Positions 8,122-18,473 are shown, counted from the first letter of the stretch. The stretch: 64,000 nucleotides of DNA from Bacteroidota bacterium (GCA_016715425.1 JADKAC010000001.1:1-64000), one strand, 5' to 3'. Translations and numbers: made by a program. Notes: generated by a model not told the origin, from the sequence alone.

Positions 8122-9362
8122 TACATTTAGCAAAAATACAAGAGGCAGCCGAAAACCTGAAAGGTGTGGCTGTGCATACGCCTCTTGTGAAAAACGAAAA
8201 CCTGAGCGAGCGATTTGCTGCTCAGGTTTATTTGAAACGGGAAGATTTACAACCTGTACGATCCTACAAATTGCGTGGAGCGTATCATAAAATAAGTTCG
8301 CTTTCCGAAAATGATATAAAACTAGGCGTGGTATGTGCAAGTGCCGGAAATCACGCTCAGGGAGTGGCTTTTGCGTGTAGAAAACTGAACATAAAAGCCG
8401 TTATTTATATGCCTATTACTACGCCTGCACAAAAAATAAAGCAGGTAAAACTCTTTGGAAAAGAAAATGTAGAGGTTGTGTTGAAAGGTGATACTTTTGA
8501 CGATGCCTACAACGAAGCCCTTCTTTTCAGCCAGAAGAATAAGGCGGTTTTCGTTCATCCGTTTGATGATGAATTGGTTATTTCCGGACAAGGAACTGTA
8601 GGATTGGAAATTGTGGAAGACAGCAAATGTAAGATTGATTTTTTATTCTTTCCAATTGGTGGTGGCGGTTTGGCTGCAGGAGTCGTTTCGGTTTTTAAAC
8701 AATTGAGTCCAGAAACTAAACTTATCGGCGTAGAACCACAAGGAGCAGCCTCTATGAAAACATCGTTGGAAAACGGTAAAAATACTGCATTGACGGACAT
8801 TGATAAATTTGTAGATGGAGCGGCAGTAAAACGAGTGGGCGACAAAACATTTGAAATCTGTAAAAACTCTTTAGATGATATCGTTTTAGCCCCCGAAGGG
8901 AAAGTTTGCACCACAATTTTGCAATTGTACAACGAAGAAGCCATTGTTGTAGAACCAGCCGGTGCATTGAGTATTGCAGCGTTGGATTCGTATAAAGACC
9001 AAATCAAAGGTAAAAATGTGGTGTGCATTGTTAGCGGAAGCAACAATGACATCACAAGAATGGAAGAAATAAAAGAGCGATCCTTGATGTTTGAAGGATT
9101 GAAGCATTATTTCATCATCAACTTTCCACAACGACCAGGAGCATTAAAAGAATTTGTAAATGATGTCTTAGGAGAAAATGATGATATTACCTATTTCCAG
9201 TTTACCAAAAAAAATAATAGAGAAGAAGGCCCAGCGGTAGTTGGAGTAGAATTAAAACACAGCTCAGATTTAGATAGTATGGAACAAAAAATGAAAACTA
9301 AAAAAATAAATTATCAGCATCTGAATGAGCAGAAAGAATTGTTTACGCATTTGATATTTTAA
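8118..9362 (+). CDS. ilvA: Threonine dehydratase (biosynthetic)
   Basis: PLP enzyme deaminating threonine to 2-oxobutyrate, the entry to isoleucine. Start ATG at 8118 overlaps the ilvC stop by four bases (ATGA) and gives MIHLAKIQEAAENLKG, 414 residues; an in-frame TTG at 8073 inside ilvC is rejected. PLP lysine in VRSYKLRGAYHKIS (about residue 53), SAGNHAQG, and the phosphate-binding GGGGLAAG. The C-terminal 80 residues (HYFIINFPQRPGALKEFV) form the ACT-like regulatory domain. Last gene of the operon and of module 1. With IlvE, D, B, N and C it completes threonine and pyruvate to Ile and Val; no leu genes are present. Confidence 0.95.
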   Translation: MIHLAKIQEAAENLKGVAVHTPLVKNENLSERFAAQVYLKREDLQPVRSYKLRGAYHKISSLSENDIKLGVVCASAGNHAQGVAFACRKLNIKAVIYMPITTPAQKIKQVKLFGKENVEVVLKGDTFDDAYNEALLFSQKNKAVFVHPFDDELVISGQGTVGLEIVEDSKCKIDFLFFPIGGGGLAAGVVSVFKQLSPETKLIGVEPQGAASMKTSLENGKNTALTDIDKFVDGAAVKRVGDKTFEICKNSLDDIVLAPEGKVCTTILQLYNEEAIVVEPAGALSIAALDSYKDQIKGKNVVCIVSGSNNDITRMEEIKERSLMFEGLKHYFIINFPQRPGALKEFVNDVLGENDDITYFQFTKKNNREEGPAVVGVELKHSSDLDSMEQKMKTKKINYQHLNEQKELFTHLIF

Positions 9363-9426
9363 ACTATCTTGTACAGTATGTGTTGTAAAATTCAAACAAC
9401 AGTTCATTAATATTTAGCCAACGCAT

Positions 9427-9492
9427 TTGGTGGCACATTTGCAAAACCGCACAGGCAAAGGCCAAAGCCAAGTTTTGCAAAAGAGCCACCAA
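9427..9492. repeat. Cassette-end hairpin 2A (CACATTT ... AAAAGAG family)
   Basis: Arms 9427-9447 and 9472-9492 pair over 21 positions, with only two mismatches, both A.A, where GGCACATTTGC faces GCAAAAGAGCC. The hairpin is flanked by a direct repeat GCCAACGCA at 9417-9425 and 9493-9501. It lies about 60 bases after ilvA and 60 before attC-like site 2, marking the right end of module 1. It has no T-tract. Confidence 0.75.
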
Positions 9493-9554
9493 GCCAACGC
9501 ACCAAGACAGGAGTAAAATGGACAGACAACAACACGACAGAAAAGAAGGGCAGC

Positions 9555-9676
9555 ACCTAACAGCACCTACCCAAAAGTGGCGGTTCAGTGGTTAAATCAA
9601 GCTTTGTGCATCTATCAAAGTTTGTGCTTGGCTGACAGTGAAGTGCTTCGTAATCGCCACCTTCGGGTAGCTTCAA
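9555..9676 (+). repeat. attC-like imperfect inverted repeat, site 2
   Basis: Left core ACCTAAC (9555-9561, a perfect RYYYAAC), then CTACCC and AGTGGCG pairing with CGCCACC and GGGTAG in the right arm (9654-9670); the right end is CAAACCG then GTTATCA. The loop carries TTCAGTGGT, TTTGTGC, GTGCTTGGCTGACAGT and AAGTGCTTCGTAA as in the other sites. The left core with its flank (GCACCTAAC, preceded by GGG) is the reverse complement of the start of module 1 (GTTAGGTGC then CCC), while the right core differs and matches site 3 instead. Confidence 0.82.
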
Positions 9677-9778
9677 ACCGTTATCAGCAACCCTAAAACC
9701 CGACAGTGCGACCATTAACCGACAGACATAAACCGACCGACAATGCAATTTTCGGCAAAGCCGTTTGGCTATCCCTTC

Positions 9779-9844
9779 GCAAAATAAAAAGAGCTGCAAA
9801 GCCACCCACAAGCCGACCCACTTTTGCAGCACATTTTATTTTGC
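9779..9844. repeat. Cassette-end hairpin 2B (AAAAGAG ... CACATTTT family)
   Basis: Arms 9779-9800 and 9823-9844 pair over 22 positions with two A.A mismatches, at the same place as in the other hairpins (AAAAGAGCTGC facing GCAGCACATTTT). It lies about 100 bases after site 2, near the left end of module 2. Compared with hairpin 1B the inner stem has changed from GCTGTTT/AAACAGC to GCTGCAAA/TTTGCAGC, so both strands changed together. Confidence 0.75.
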
Positions 9845-9899
9845 CCAACCGCACCACCATCACCCGACAACATTCTGCACAACCTACAGTTTTTTTCCC

Positions 9900-9907
9900 T
9901 ACATTTG
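9900..9907 (+). promoter_or_regulatory. TAnnTTTG promoter box of the metal-efflux module
   Basis: TACATTTG lies four bases before the GTG at 9912. Transcription would start at or next to that codon, giving a leaderless or nearly leaderless message. No clear upstream TTTG was found at the expected distance, so confidence is moderate. Confidence 0.45.
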
Positions 9908-9911
9908 CATC

Positions 9912-10235
9912 GTGAAAAAAGTTTTGACACTCTTATTTAGTTTTTACTTGTTGGCATTGGCTGTTATGCCGTGCAGCGACAAGGACGACTGTAAATATAT
10001 GAGTGCCGACCAATCCACATACACCACCACAGACCATTCCGACCACGACAGCGACACCGAAAATTGCTCACCTTTTTGTATGTGTGCTTGTTGCGGACAA
10101 ACTTTTAGTAGTTCTTTTACTAATTACAGTTTAGCCCTTCACGTTCCAGTTTCAGTAGAAAAATTCCCACTTTACAACGCCTCATTTGCTTCGGAGGTGT
10201 ATTTGTCTATTTGGCAACCGCCAAAACTCAGTTAA
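9912..10235 (+). CDS. Small Cys/His-rich secreted protein (DUF6660-like)
   Basis: A 107-residue protein starting at GTG 9912 (VKKVLTLLFSFYLLALAVMPC): an N-terminal signal peptide, then a region rich in Asp, His and Ser (TTDHSDHDSDTENC) and a cysteine cluster CSPFCMCACCG at about residues 56-66. I recall such proteins, named DUF6660 in Bacteroidota, next to CusA/CzcA efflux genes. The Cys/His richness and position suggest periplasmic metal binding or sensing; this is inference. A longer in-frame ORF from 9765 would read through hairpin 2B and lacks a plausible leader, so I reject that start. Confidence 0.65.
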   Translation: MKKVLTLLFSFYLLALAVMPCSDKDDCKYMSADQSTYTTTDHSDHDSDTENCSPFCMCACCGQTFSSSFTNYSLALHVPVSVEKFPLYNASFASEVYLSIWQPPKLS

Positions 10236-10247
10236 TGAATTTCTGAT

Positions 10248-10295
10248 GTTCCGCTAATGCGGAACAAAACAAAACTACTCGGTGCTAACGCACCG
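10248..10295. repeat. Twin short hairpins before the efflux pump gene
   Basis: Two perfect short palindromes lie side by side: GTTCCGC / GCGGAAC (10248-10265) and CGGTGC / GCACCG (10280-10295), both with TAA in the loop. They sit between the DUF6660-like gene and cusA (start 10334). Neither has a T-run, so an mRNA processing or stability role is more likely than termination. The function is unknown. Confidence 0.5.
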
Positions 10296-10333
10296 CAAGT
10301 AATCGTGTATTCATTCATTAAAATAATTAAAAA

Positions 10334-13300
10334 ATGTTAGATAATATAATTGCGTTCAGCATAAAGAACAAATTCATCATCGCATTGATGACACTTGCAC
10401 TCATTGTTTGGGGAGTGTGGAGTGCAACAAAACTGCCCATAGATGCAGTTCCCGACATCACCAACAACCAAGTGCAAATCATTACGGTTTGCCCCACCCT
10501 TGCAGGACAAGAGGTGGAACAGTTGGTTACTTACCCCATCGAACAAAGCATTGCGAACCTTCCCGATTTGGAAGAGTTGCGGAGCATTTCCCGTTTCGGA
10601 CTTTCGGTAATTACAGTTGTGTTTGACGACAAAGTGGACATCTACTTTGCCCGACAACTCATTAATGAAAGGCTAAAGGAAGCGGAAACTAAAATCCCCA
10701 AAGGTGTTGGCACACCCGAATTAGCACCTGTTAGCACAGGTTTGGGCGAAGTGTATCAATACATCATTCACCCCCAAAAAAGGTAGCGAAAGCAAATACA
10801 CGGCTATGGACTTGCGAACAATGCAAGACTGGATTGTTGCCCGACAGCTTTACGGAACAGCAGGAATTGCAGAAGTAAACAGCTTTGGCGGGCAAATGAA
10901 ACAATATGAAGTTGCTGTAAATCCTGACAGATTGATTGCAATGGGAATAACCATTCCCGAAATTTTTACCGCTTTAGAAAAAAACAACGAAAACACAGGC
11001 GGGGCATACATTGACAAAAAGCCAAATGCCTATTTCATTCGTGGTGTGGGTTTGATTGGTTCGTTTGACGATATCAAAAATATTGTTGTGAAAACAAATC
11101 CCAACGGCATTCCAATTCTCATTAAAGATGTTGCCGAAGTGCATTTAGGTAGTGCCGTGCGATATGGTGCAATGACTTACAACGGTGAGGTAGATGCCGT
11201 TGGCGGTGTAGTAATGATGTTAAAAGGTGCAAATAGTGCCGATGTGGTAAGCCGTATTAAAGATAAAATGGCAACTATTCAAAAATCATTACCAAAAGAT
11301 GTAGTAATTGAACCCTATTTAGATAGAACCGATTTGGTAAACCGTGCCATTTCAACAGTAGAAAAAAATCTGATTGAAGGAGCTTTAATAGTAATCTTCG
11401 TTTTGGTTTTATTTCTTGGAAACCTTCGTGCAGGTTTAATTGTGGCTTCTGCCATTCCTTTATCAATGTTGTTTGCTTTGGGCTTAATGAATGTATTTGG
11501 CGTAAGTGCCAATCTAATGAGTTTAGGAGCAATTGACTTTGGTTTGATTGTGGACGGAGCAGTAATTATTGTAGAAGCCACCTTGCACCATTTAGGAATG
11601 CGGAAAACAATTGGCAAACTTTCACAATCAGAAATGGATAATGAAGTGTTTGTTTCCGCATCTAAAATCCGAAGCAGTGCCGCTTTTGGCGAAATAATTA
11701 TCCTTATTGTTTATATTCCCATTCTTACCTTGGTAGGTATCGAGGGCAAAATGTTTTGCCCGATGGCTCAAACAGTTGCTTTCGCCATTGTTGGAGCGTT
11801 GATTTTATCGCTTACCTACATTCCAATGATGTGTGCAGCTTTCCTTTCTAAAAACATTTCGCACAAGCAAACATTGAGCGATAGAATGATGAATTTTTCC
11901 AACGCCTTTATGCACCGCTATTAGAAAAAGCAATCCGTTTTAAAAAAGTAATTGTAGTCGCAACCGTTGCGGTATTTGCAGTTTCCGTATTTCTATTTTC
12001 AAGAATGGGTGGTGAGTTTATTCCAACCTTGCAAGAAGGCGACTTTGCTTTTCATTGCATTTTGCCACAAGGAACTTCACTTTCTCAAAGTTTAGAAACC
12101 AGTATGCAAGCATCACGGCTAATTAAAGAATTTGACGAAGTAAAAATGGTAGTTGGTAAAACAGGAAGTGCCGAAGTGCCAACCGACCCAATGCCACCTG
12201 AAGCCACCGATATGATGATAATTTTAAAATCGCCAAGCGAATGGAAAAGAGATATTTCTTATGATGAATTGGCAGAAGAATTTGAAAAAATTAAATACCA
12301 TTCCAGGCGTTTTCTTTGAAAAAACCAACCCATACAAATGCGGTTTAATGAACTTATGACAGGTATTCGCCAAGATGTTGCCGTTAAAATATTTGGTGAA
12401 AATATGGACACACTTCTAAGCTATGCCAACAAGGTAAATACAGTGGTGCAAAACGTGAACGGTGCAACAGAACCAAGTGTGGAACGGGTTGCAGGATTAC
12501 CGCAAATCGTTATCAAATACAACCGTTCGCAAATTGCCAATTACGGATTAAACATTGAAGACATCAATCACATTGTAAGCACTGCCTTTGCCGGTGGAAG
12601 CGCAGGCGTTGTGTATGAAAACGAACGCAAATTTGATTTGGTAGTTCGCTTAGACAGCACACACCGAAACAACATTGACGATGTAAGCCATTTATATATC
12701 CCAACTGCCAACGGAACACAAATTCCATTATCGCAAGTTGCGGAAATCAAAATGGAATTGGGTCCCGCACAAATTAGTCGTGAAGATGGAAAACGTAGAA
12801 TTGTGGTTGGCTTCAACATCAAAGACAGAGATGTGGAAAGTGTTGTTACCGATATTGAAAATGAACTAAATGAAAAAGTAAAACTTCCCGAAGGGTATTA
12901 TTACACCTATGGAGGAACTTTTGAAAATCTGCACGCGGCAAGTAAACGCCTAATGATTGCTTTGCCTGTGGCATTGGCACTCATTTTTATGTTACTCTAT
13001 TTCACCTTTGGTTCAGTAAAACAAGCAACGCTAATTTATACCGCAATTCCAATGAGTGCAATAGGCGGTGTATTCGCTTTACTTCTTCGTGATATGCCTT
13101 TCAGCATTTCGGCAGGTATTGGTTTTATTGCCTTGTTTGGTGTAGCAGTTTTAAATGGCATTGTGCTAATCGGAACTTTTAACCAATTAGAAAAAGACGG
13201 AATTACGGACATATTAGAACGAATAAAAGAAGGAACTAAAATCCGCTTGCGACCTGTGTTAATGACTGCCACCGTTGCATCATTAGGATTTTTACCAATG

Positions 13301-14693
13301 GCACTTTCACACGGTGCGGGGGCAGAAGTGCAAAAACCTTTGGCAACGGTTGTAATAGGAGGACTAATTACAGCTACTTTCTTAACCCTGTTTGTTTTGC
13401 CTTTGCTGTATCTTATGTTTTCTAAAATAAAAAAGCCAAAAAGCAAAATTTATACAACAGCTATTTTAGTTTTTGCGTTGCTTTCATTCAATGTTGCCAA
13501 TGCTCAAACGCCAACATCTAAAACCATTTCGGTTGAAGATGCAATAAGCACCGCATTGAAAAATAATTTAGAAATTCAATCACAACAATTCAATGTGCAA
13601 TCTTCCACCACTTTGAAAAAATCGGTGTTTGAATTACCCCAAAACAAATGTCAATTTTCAGTTTGGGCAATACAACAGCATCAATCAAGACAGGGCTTTT
13701 CAAATCAATCAATCTATTCCGTTCCCCACTTATTTTACTGCAAGATCAGGTTTGTATAAAGCCGAATTACAAAGTAGCGAATTGAAGCAGCAAGCATCTG
13801 CAAACGAGATAAAAGCACAGGTGCAATACTGGTTTTACCAGTTGCAATATTTACAAACCACTAAAAAGCAACTGCAATCTTTAGACAGTTTGTATAACGA
13901 TTTTGTGAGTGCAGCAGCTTTGCGATACAAAACAGGTGAAACAAATTTGTTGGAGAAAACCACAGCCGAAACCAAACATGGACAGCTTTCGCTTTTGCTC
14001 AAACAAAATGAAACGGACTTTGCAACGGCTTACAATTCCTTAAAAACGCTAATGAATACAAGCGAGGATTTTACGATTGACAATAACGGAAACATTCAAC
14101 CGCTTGTAGTAAGCAGGTCGTTTGATACTACACTTATTGCAAATAATCCATCGCTGAAAGTATTGTATCAGCAAGCCGTAATTGCAGAACAGAACAAAAA
14201 AGTTGAAACTGCATCAATGCTTCCTGATTTTAATGTGGGCTATTTCAACCAGTCCTTAATCGGGTTTCAAAACATAAATGGAACAGAAGTGAATTTTGAC
14301 GGCAGCAAGCGCTTTCAGGGCTTTAATGTCGGCATCAGTATTCCGATAACTTTTTTCAGCAACGCATCAAGAATAAAATCGCTTGACTATAAACAACAGG
14401 CATTGCAAAAAGAAGCCGACAACGGAAAACTGATTTTACAAAACCAATTGCAAAATGCTTTTCAGCAATACAACCAGAATTTGTCGCAATACAATTATTA
14501 CAAATCAACAGCTTTGCCCAATGCAGAAATAATTATCAGCACCGCAAAAGTTGGTTTCAAAAGTGGCGACATTGGCTACATAGAGTATTTGCAGGCATTA
14601 CAAACTGCTACCGATGTGCAGTTGGCATATCTGCAAAGCGTAAATCAACTCAATCAGTCAGTCATCAACATTAATTTCTTAATCAACAACTAA
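10334..14693 (+). pseudogene. CusA/CzcA heavy-metal RND pump fused to a TolC-like outer-membrane domain, frameshifted
   Basis: Inner-membrane proton/metal antiporter of the HME-RND family with a C-terminal outer-membrane factor, about 1,450 residues in total, an architecture I know from Bacteroidota. Five frame segments join: 10334-10786 (MLDNIIAFSIKNKFII, first TM and porter domain), 10806-11924 (TM4 motif DFGLIVDGAVIIVE), 12005-12319, 12338-13759, and 13629-14693. The pump ends near LPLLYLMFSKIKK; a second signal-like segment (LVFALLSFNVANAQ) leads into the TolC-type helices (EDAISTALKNNLEIQ). Breaks fall near 10785 (C5A6 run), 11915, 12290, 12335 and 13640. Either the gene is dead or this stretch is badly sequenced. 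Metal choice is not certain; the neighbouring Zn/Cd-type ATPase suggests divalent metals. Confidence 0.85.
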
Positions 14694-14706
14694 AATTTAC
14701 AAAAAA

Positions 14707-15982
14707 ATGAAAAATATAATCTTCATAGCAGCCCTTGCAACATCTTTAGCATTTGCATCCTGCAACAGCAATAAAACCGAAACTCACGGTGAAGAAACCG
14801 AGCATCACGATGAACACGAAAACGCCAATACCACCATGCTTACAGCCGAACAAATGAAATCTATAAAAATAGAGTTAGGCAGCATTGAGAAAAAAGCAAT
14901 TAACCGCCTCACTCAAAGCCAATGGATTGTTGCGAGTGCCAAACAACAACAAGGCAAACGCTACTGCCATGTTTGGCGGTGTAATCAAATCAATTTTGGT
15001 GCAAACAGGAAACACCGTTTCTAAAGGACAAGTGATAGCCACCATTTCAAACAATACTTTTATCACCATTCAGGAAGAATTTCTAAGTGTTTCTTCAAAA
15101 GCAGAGTTGGCACAGTTGGAATTTGACAGACAAAAAGAATTGCAACAAGGCAATGCAGGAGCATTAAAGAATTTGCAATCTGCCGATGCAGAACTTAAAA
15201 CCTTGAAAGCCCGAAAAGCGAGTTTGCAAAAGCAGTTAGAACTTATTGGTATCAACACCGCTTCACTCACAAGCGAAAACATTCAATCAATCGTAAACAT
15301 TACAAGCCCCATAAACGGCACTATTAGCAATGTGATGGTGAACATTGGCAGTTATGTTGATGCAAACAACCCTATTGCTGAAATAGTGGACAACAGTCAA
15401 CTGCATTTGGATTTGTATGTCTATGAAAAAGATTTGCAGAAACTGAAAGTTGGACAAACTATACATTTCACATTAACCAACAATCCGGGCAAAGAATACG
15501 ATGCGGATGTTTACGCCATCAGCAACACGTTTGAGCAAAACACCAAAGCCGTTGCAGTTCACGCAATGGTAAAAGGAAACAAACAAGGTTTGATTGACGG
15601 CATGAGCATTACCGCACTAGTCAGTTTAGAAAACGCCACTGTAGATGCAGTACCTGCAAATGCTATTGTAAACCATGAAGGACAAGACTATATCTTTATT
15701 GTTACCGATGCCCACAAAGAAGAAGAACATCATTCGGAAAAAGAAACTGCCGAACACCAACACGATGAACACGGACACGAACACGGTGAGAAAGAAGAAC
15801 CTGAACACACCGAAGAAGGAACAACCTTTGAAAAAATACCAGTTCGTAAAGGCACTACCGATGTAGGTTACAGCGAAATTACTTTACTAAAAGAAATTCC
15901 TGCCAACAGCAAAGTAGTAGTAAACGGAGCTTTTTTTATCTTAGCTAAAATGAATAATAAAGGCGAAGCTCACGCACATTAA
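14707..15982 (+). pseudogene. Periplasmic adaptor (CusB/CzcB-like) of the RND pump, single frameshift
   Basis: Membrane-fusion protein linking the inner-membrane pump to the outer-membrane channel. The first frame (14707-15024) gives a lipoprotein signal (LAFASCNSN) and a His-rich stretch HGEETEHHDEHENAN. The second (to 15982) gives SLKANGLLRVPNNNKANA, the coiled-coil hairpin (about 15100-15240), a barrel region, and a second His/Glu-rich segment at about 15715-15820 (HQHDEHGHEHGEKEEPEH). The frames join at the A-run near 14890-14895, where one base change restores SIEKK-QLTASLKANG. Two His-rich metal-binding segments fit Zn, Co, Cd or Ni handling. Fourteen bases after the pump gene, same operon. 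Confidence 0.85.
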
Positions 15983-16000
15983 TCTAAAAACATTCATAAA

Positions 16001-17886
16001 ATGAAACTACCAATCAACGATAAAAAATTCCTTTTTCTTCTTTCAGCAATCACAATAGTGGTTGCGTTAGAAGTTTTATCCATCATCGGCATACACATAC
16101 CAATGCCTTATGCACCTTTTGTTTTTGCTGCATTCATTTTTGGCATTGGCTACAGTGTTGTATGGAACGGAGTAAAAGCAATCTTCAAACTCCAATTTAG
16201 CAGCATCAATTTACTAATGACCATTGCTGTAATCGGTGCATTTTATCTGGGCGAATATCCCGAAGCAGCAGTTGTAATAGTGCTATATGTTTTAGGCGAA
16301 CGCTTAGAAGATATTGGAATAGAAAATTCAAAATCTGCATTAGATGAATTAGTAAGCAAAGCACCAAAGACCGCTTTTGTAAAAACAGAAAACAAAAATG
16401 TGGCTATTGATAAAATTGCAGTCGGCACAATCATTCAGGTAAAAGCAGGTGAAATGATACCGTTGGACGGCAAAATTATTTCAGGCGAAACCACGGTTGA
16501 CGAAGCAGCCATCACAGGCGAACCCATCCCTAAAGACAAACACACGGGCGATAATTTGTTTGCAGGAACGCTAAATAAAAATGGTTTTATAGAAATGGAA
16601 ACAACCAAACTTTCAATGGATACCACTTTCTCAAAAATCATTCGCCTCACTTTTGAAGCACAGGCAACAAAAGTGAAACACAAAAATTTATTCAACAATT
16701 TTCAAAGTATTACACACCTTCCATTATTGCAATGGCAGTTTTAGTTTTTGTTATTCCAGTATTTGCAATGCAATTAGATTTTAACCATTGGTTACAACAA
16801 GCCATTACACTTTTAGTAATCGCTTGTCCTTGTGCCTTGGTTATATCCACGCCAGTTGCAATCTACGCAGCAATCGGAAACGCATCAGCAAAAGGAGCAT
16901 TAGTAAAAGGCGGAAAATACATTGAAGCATTGGCAAGCATCAAAGCAATTGCATTAGATAAAACACGAACCATTACTTTTGGAAATCCGATTGTATCAGA
17001 TGTATTTCCTTTAAACGGAACAAGCCGTGAAGAACTTTTGGCTTGCACCGCAGGAGCAGAAATATTTTCCGAACACCCATTAGCACAAGCCATTGTTGAT
17101 GCAAGTAAAAAAGAAGGATTTGAACCACACAAAACCGAAGGTTTCAAAAGCATTATGGGCAAAGGTGCAACCGCAAAATGTTTGGTGTGTGAAGACGAAA
17201 CAATTTATGTAGGCAAGTTAGATTTCATAAAAGAACATCAACCCGTTGACAAAGAAGCCGAGAAAATTGTAGCAGAACTTTCAGCACAAGGCAAAACAAG
17301 TGTAGTCGTAAGTTTTGGCGATGGTGTGGCAGGTATTATAGGTTTAATGGACGAAATAAAACCCGACAGTGCAGCAGCATTAAAAGAAATAGAAGCAATG
17401 AACATAGAACCTATTATGCTGACAGGCGACAGCGAAAAAGCAGCAAACTATGTAGCCCAACAAGTAGGTATTAAAAAAATATTCGGCAATATGTTACCCG
17501 AAAACAAAGCCGACAAAATCAAAGAACTTTTGCAACAATATAAATTTGTAGCAATGGTAGGCGATGGAATAAACGATGCACCAGCATTAGCACAAAGCAC
17601 CGTAGGTATAGCAATGGGAGCAGCAGGAAGCGACACGGCAATAGAAACCGCAAATATTGCATTGATGAACGACAAACTTTCACTCATTCCGTTTCTCATT
17701 CAGTTAAGTAAAAAAACGTTGAGAAGAATAAAATTCAACACCATCGGAGCAATAGCCGTAAAACTTATATTCATAACACTTGCATTTATTGGTTACAGCA
17801 ATTTAGTTTTCGCCATAGCAGCAGACGTAGGAGTAACACTAATTGTAATTTTGACAAGTTTACGACTGATGAATTACAAAGGATAA
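16001..17886 (+). pseudogene. Zn/Cd-type P1B ATPase, single frameshift
   Basis: Metal-exporting P-type ATPase without an N-terminal HMA domain; it begins with transmembrane helices (LFLLSAITIVVALEVL). The first frame (16001-16744) holds the actuator motif TGEPIPK. The second (joined near 16675, where one A in GAAACAC restores TQKFIQQFSKYYTPS) holds the metal-site CPC in ACPCAL, the phosphorylation site DKTRTIT, the HP motif SEHPLAQA and GDGINDAPAL. The last helix has K...ADVGVT, the DxG pattern of P1B-2 Zn/Cd/Pb pumps. The phosphorylation loop reads DKTRT rather than DKTGT. Last gene of module 2; complements the RND pump by moving metal from cytoplasm to periplasm. Confidence 0.85.
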
Positions 17887-17936
17887 AATGGAGAGACCTG
17901 CAAACTCAAAACCGACTGCATCTAAAGCCAACGCAT

Positions 17937-18001
17937 TTGCACTCACATTTGCTTTTGCCTCAACGCACTGGCAGCCGCAGCAAAAGCAAAAGAGAGTGCA
18001 A
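17937..18001. repeat. Cassette-end hairpin 3A (CACATTT ... AAAAGAG family)
   Basis: Arms 17937-17958 and 17980-18001 pair over 22 positions with the same two A.A mismatches (ACTCACATTTGC facing GCAAAAGAGAGT). It is preceded by GCCAACGCA (17928-17935 region), as in hairpin 2A, but the outer and inner stems are different sequences, so pairing is kept while sequence is not. Marks the right end of module 2. Confidence 0.75.
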
Positions 18002-18075
18002 GCAACCGCACCCGTTCAACGCAGACAGACACTGCAAACTAGACTGACAACACTTCGGAAGGACAGAAGGGCAGC

Positions 18076-18208
18076 TGATAACAAGGGCTTAAAAGAAATT
18101 GGGGGTTCAGTGGTAAATCGTAACTTTGTGCAACTAATAAAGTTTGGTGGTAGGCTGACAGTTTTGTGCTCCGAAATCGCCAACTTCTTAAGCGCCAAAA
18201 CGTTATAG
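18076..18208 (+). repeat. attC-like imperfect inverted repeat, site 3
   Basis: Left core TGATAAC (18076-18082), reverse complement of the GTTATCA that opens module 2; the match extends to GCTGATAAC preceded by GGG. The arms pair through GGCTTAA-type and AAATTGG-type segments with CCAACTTCTTAAGC on the right. The loop has TTCAGTGGTAAAT, AACTTTGTGC, AATAAAGTTTGGTGG and GGCTGACAGTTTTGTGCT. The right end is AAAACG then GTTATAG; inferred crossover between G18202 and T18203. The stem is weaker than in sites 2 and 4. Confidence 0.75.
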
Positions 18209-18409
18209 CCAATGGTAGGACGACCGTTCACAACACGACCAACCGACCAAAATTTAAACATTAAAACAAATACAAACCATTTTGACAAGTGACCAACATA
18301 CAGATCATATTTCAACTGGACAGCGAGTAAGCCGACACTCATTGCCGACCCAATGTTTTTTATTTTTTTCCCACCCGCATTTTTTAAAACAATTTTATGC
18401 CAGCCGCAC

Positions 18410-18473
18410 AAGTGGCACATTTGGCTTTGCCCGACACACAAACCGACCCTTCGTAAAGCCAAAAGAGCCACTT
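18410..18473. repeat. Cassette-end hairpin 3B (CACATTT ... AAAAGAG family)
   Basis: Arms 18410-18430 and 18453-18473 pair over 21 positions with the two family A.A mismatches plus one more change (GTGGCACATTTGGC facing GCCAAAAGAGCCAC). GCCAACGCA follows at 18478-18486. It stands at the left end of module 3, but with the arms in the order of the A-type hairpins rather than that of 1B and 2B. Confidence 0.7.

Noticed and set aside
10760..10810. Programmed frameshifting in the pump gene
   Set aside because: Five breaks in different contexts, some with lost sequence, and no consistent slippery site plus pseudoknot; decay or sequencing error explains them better.
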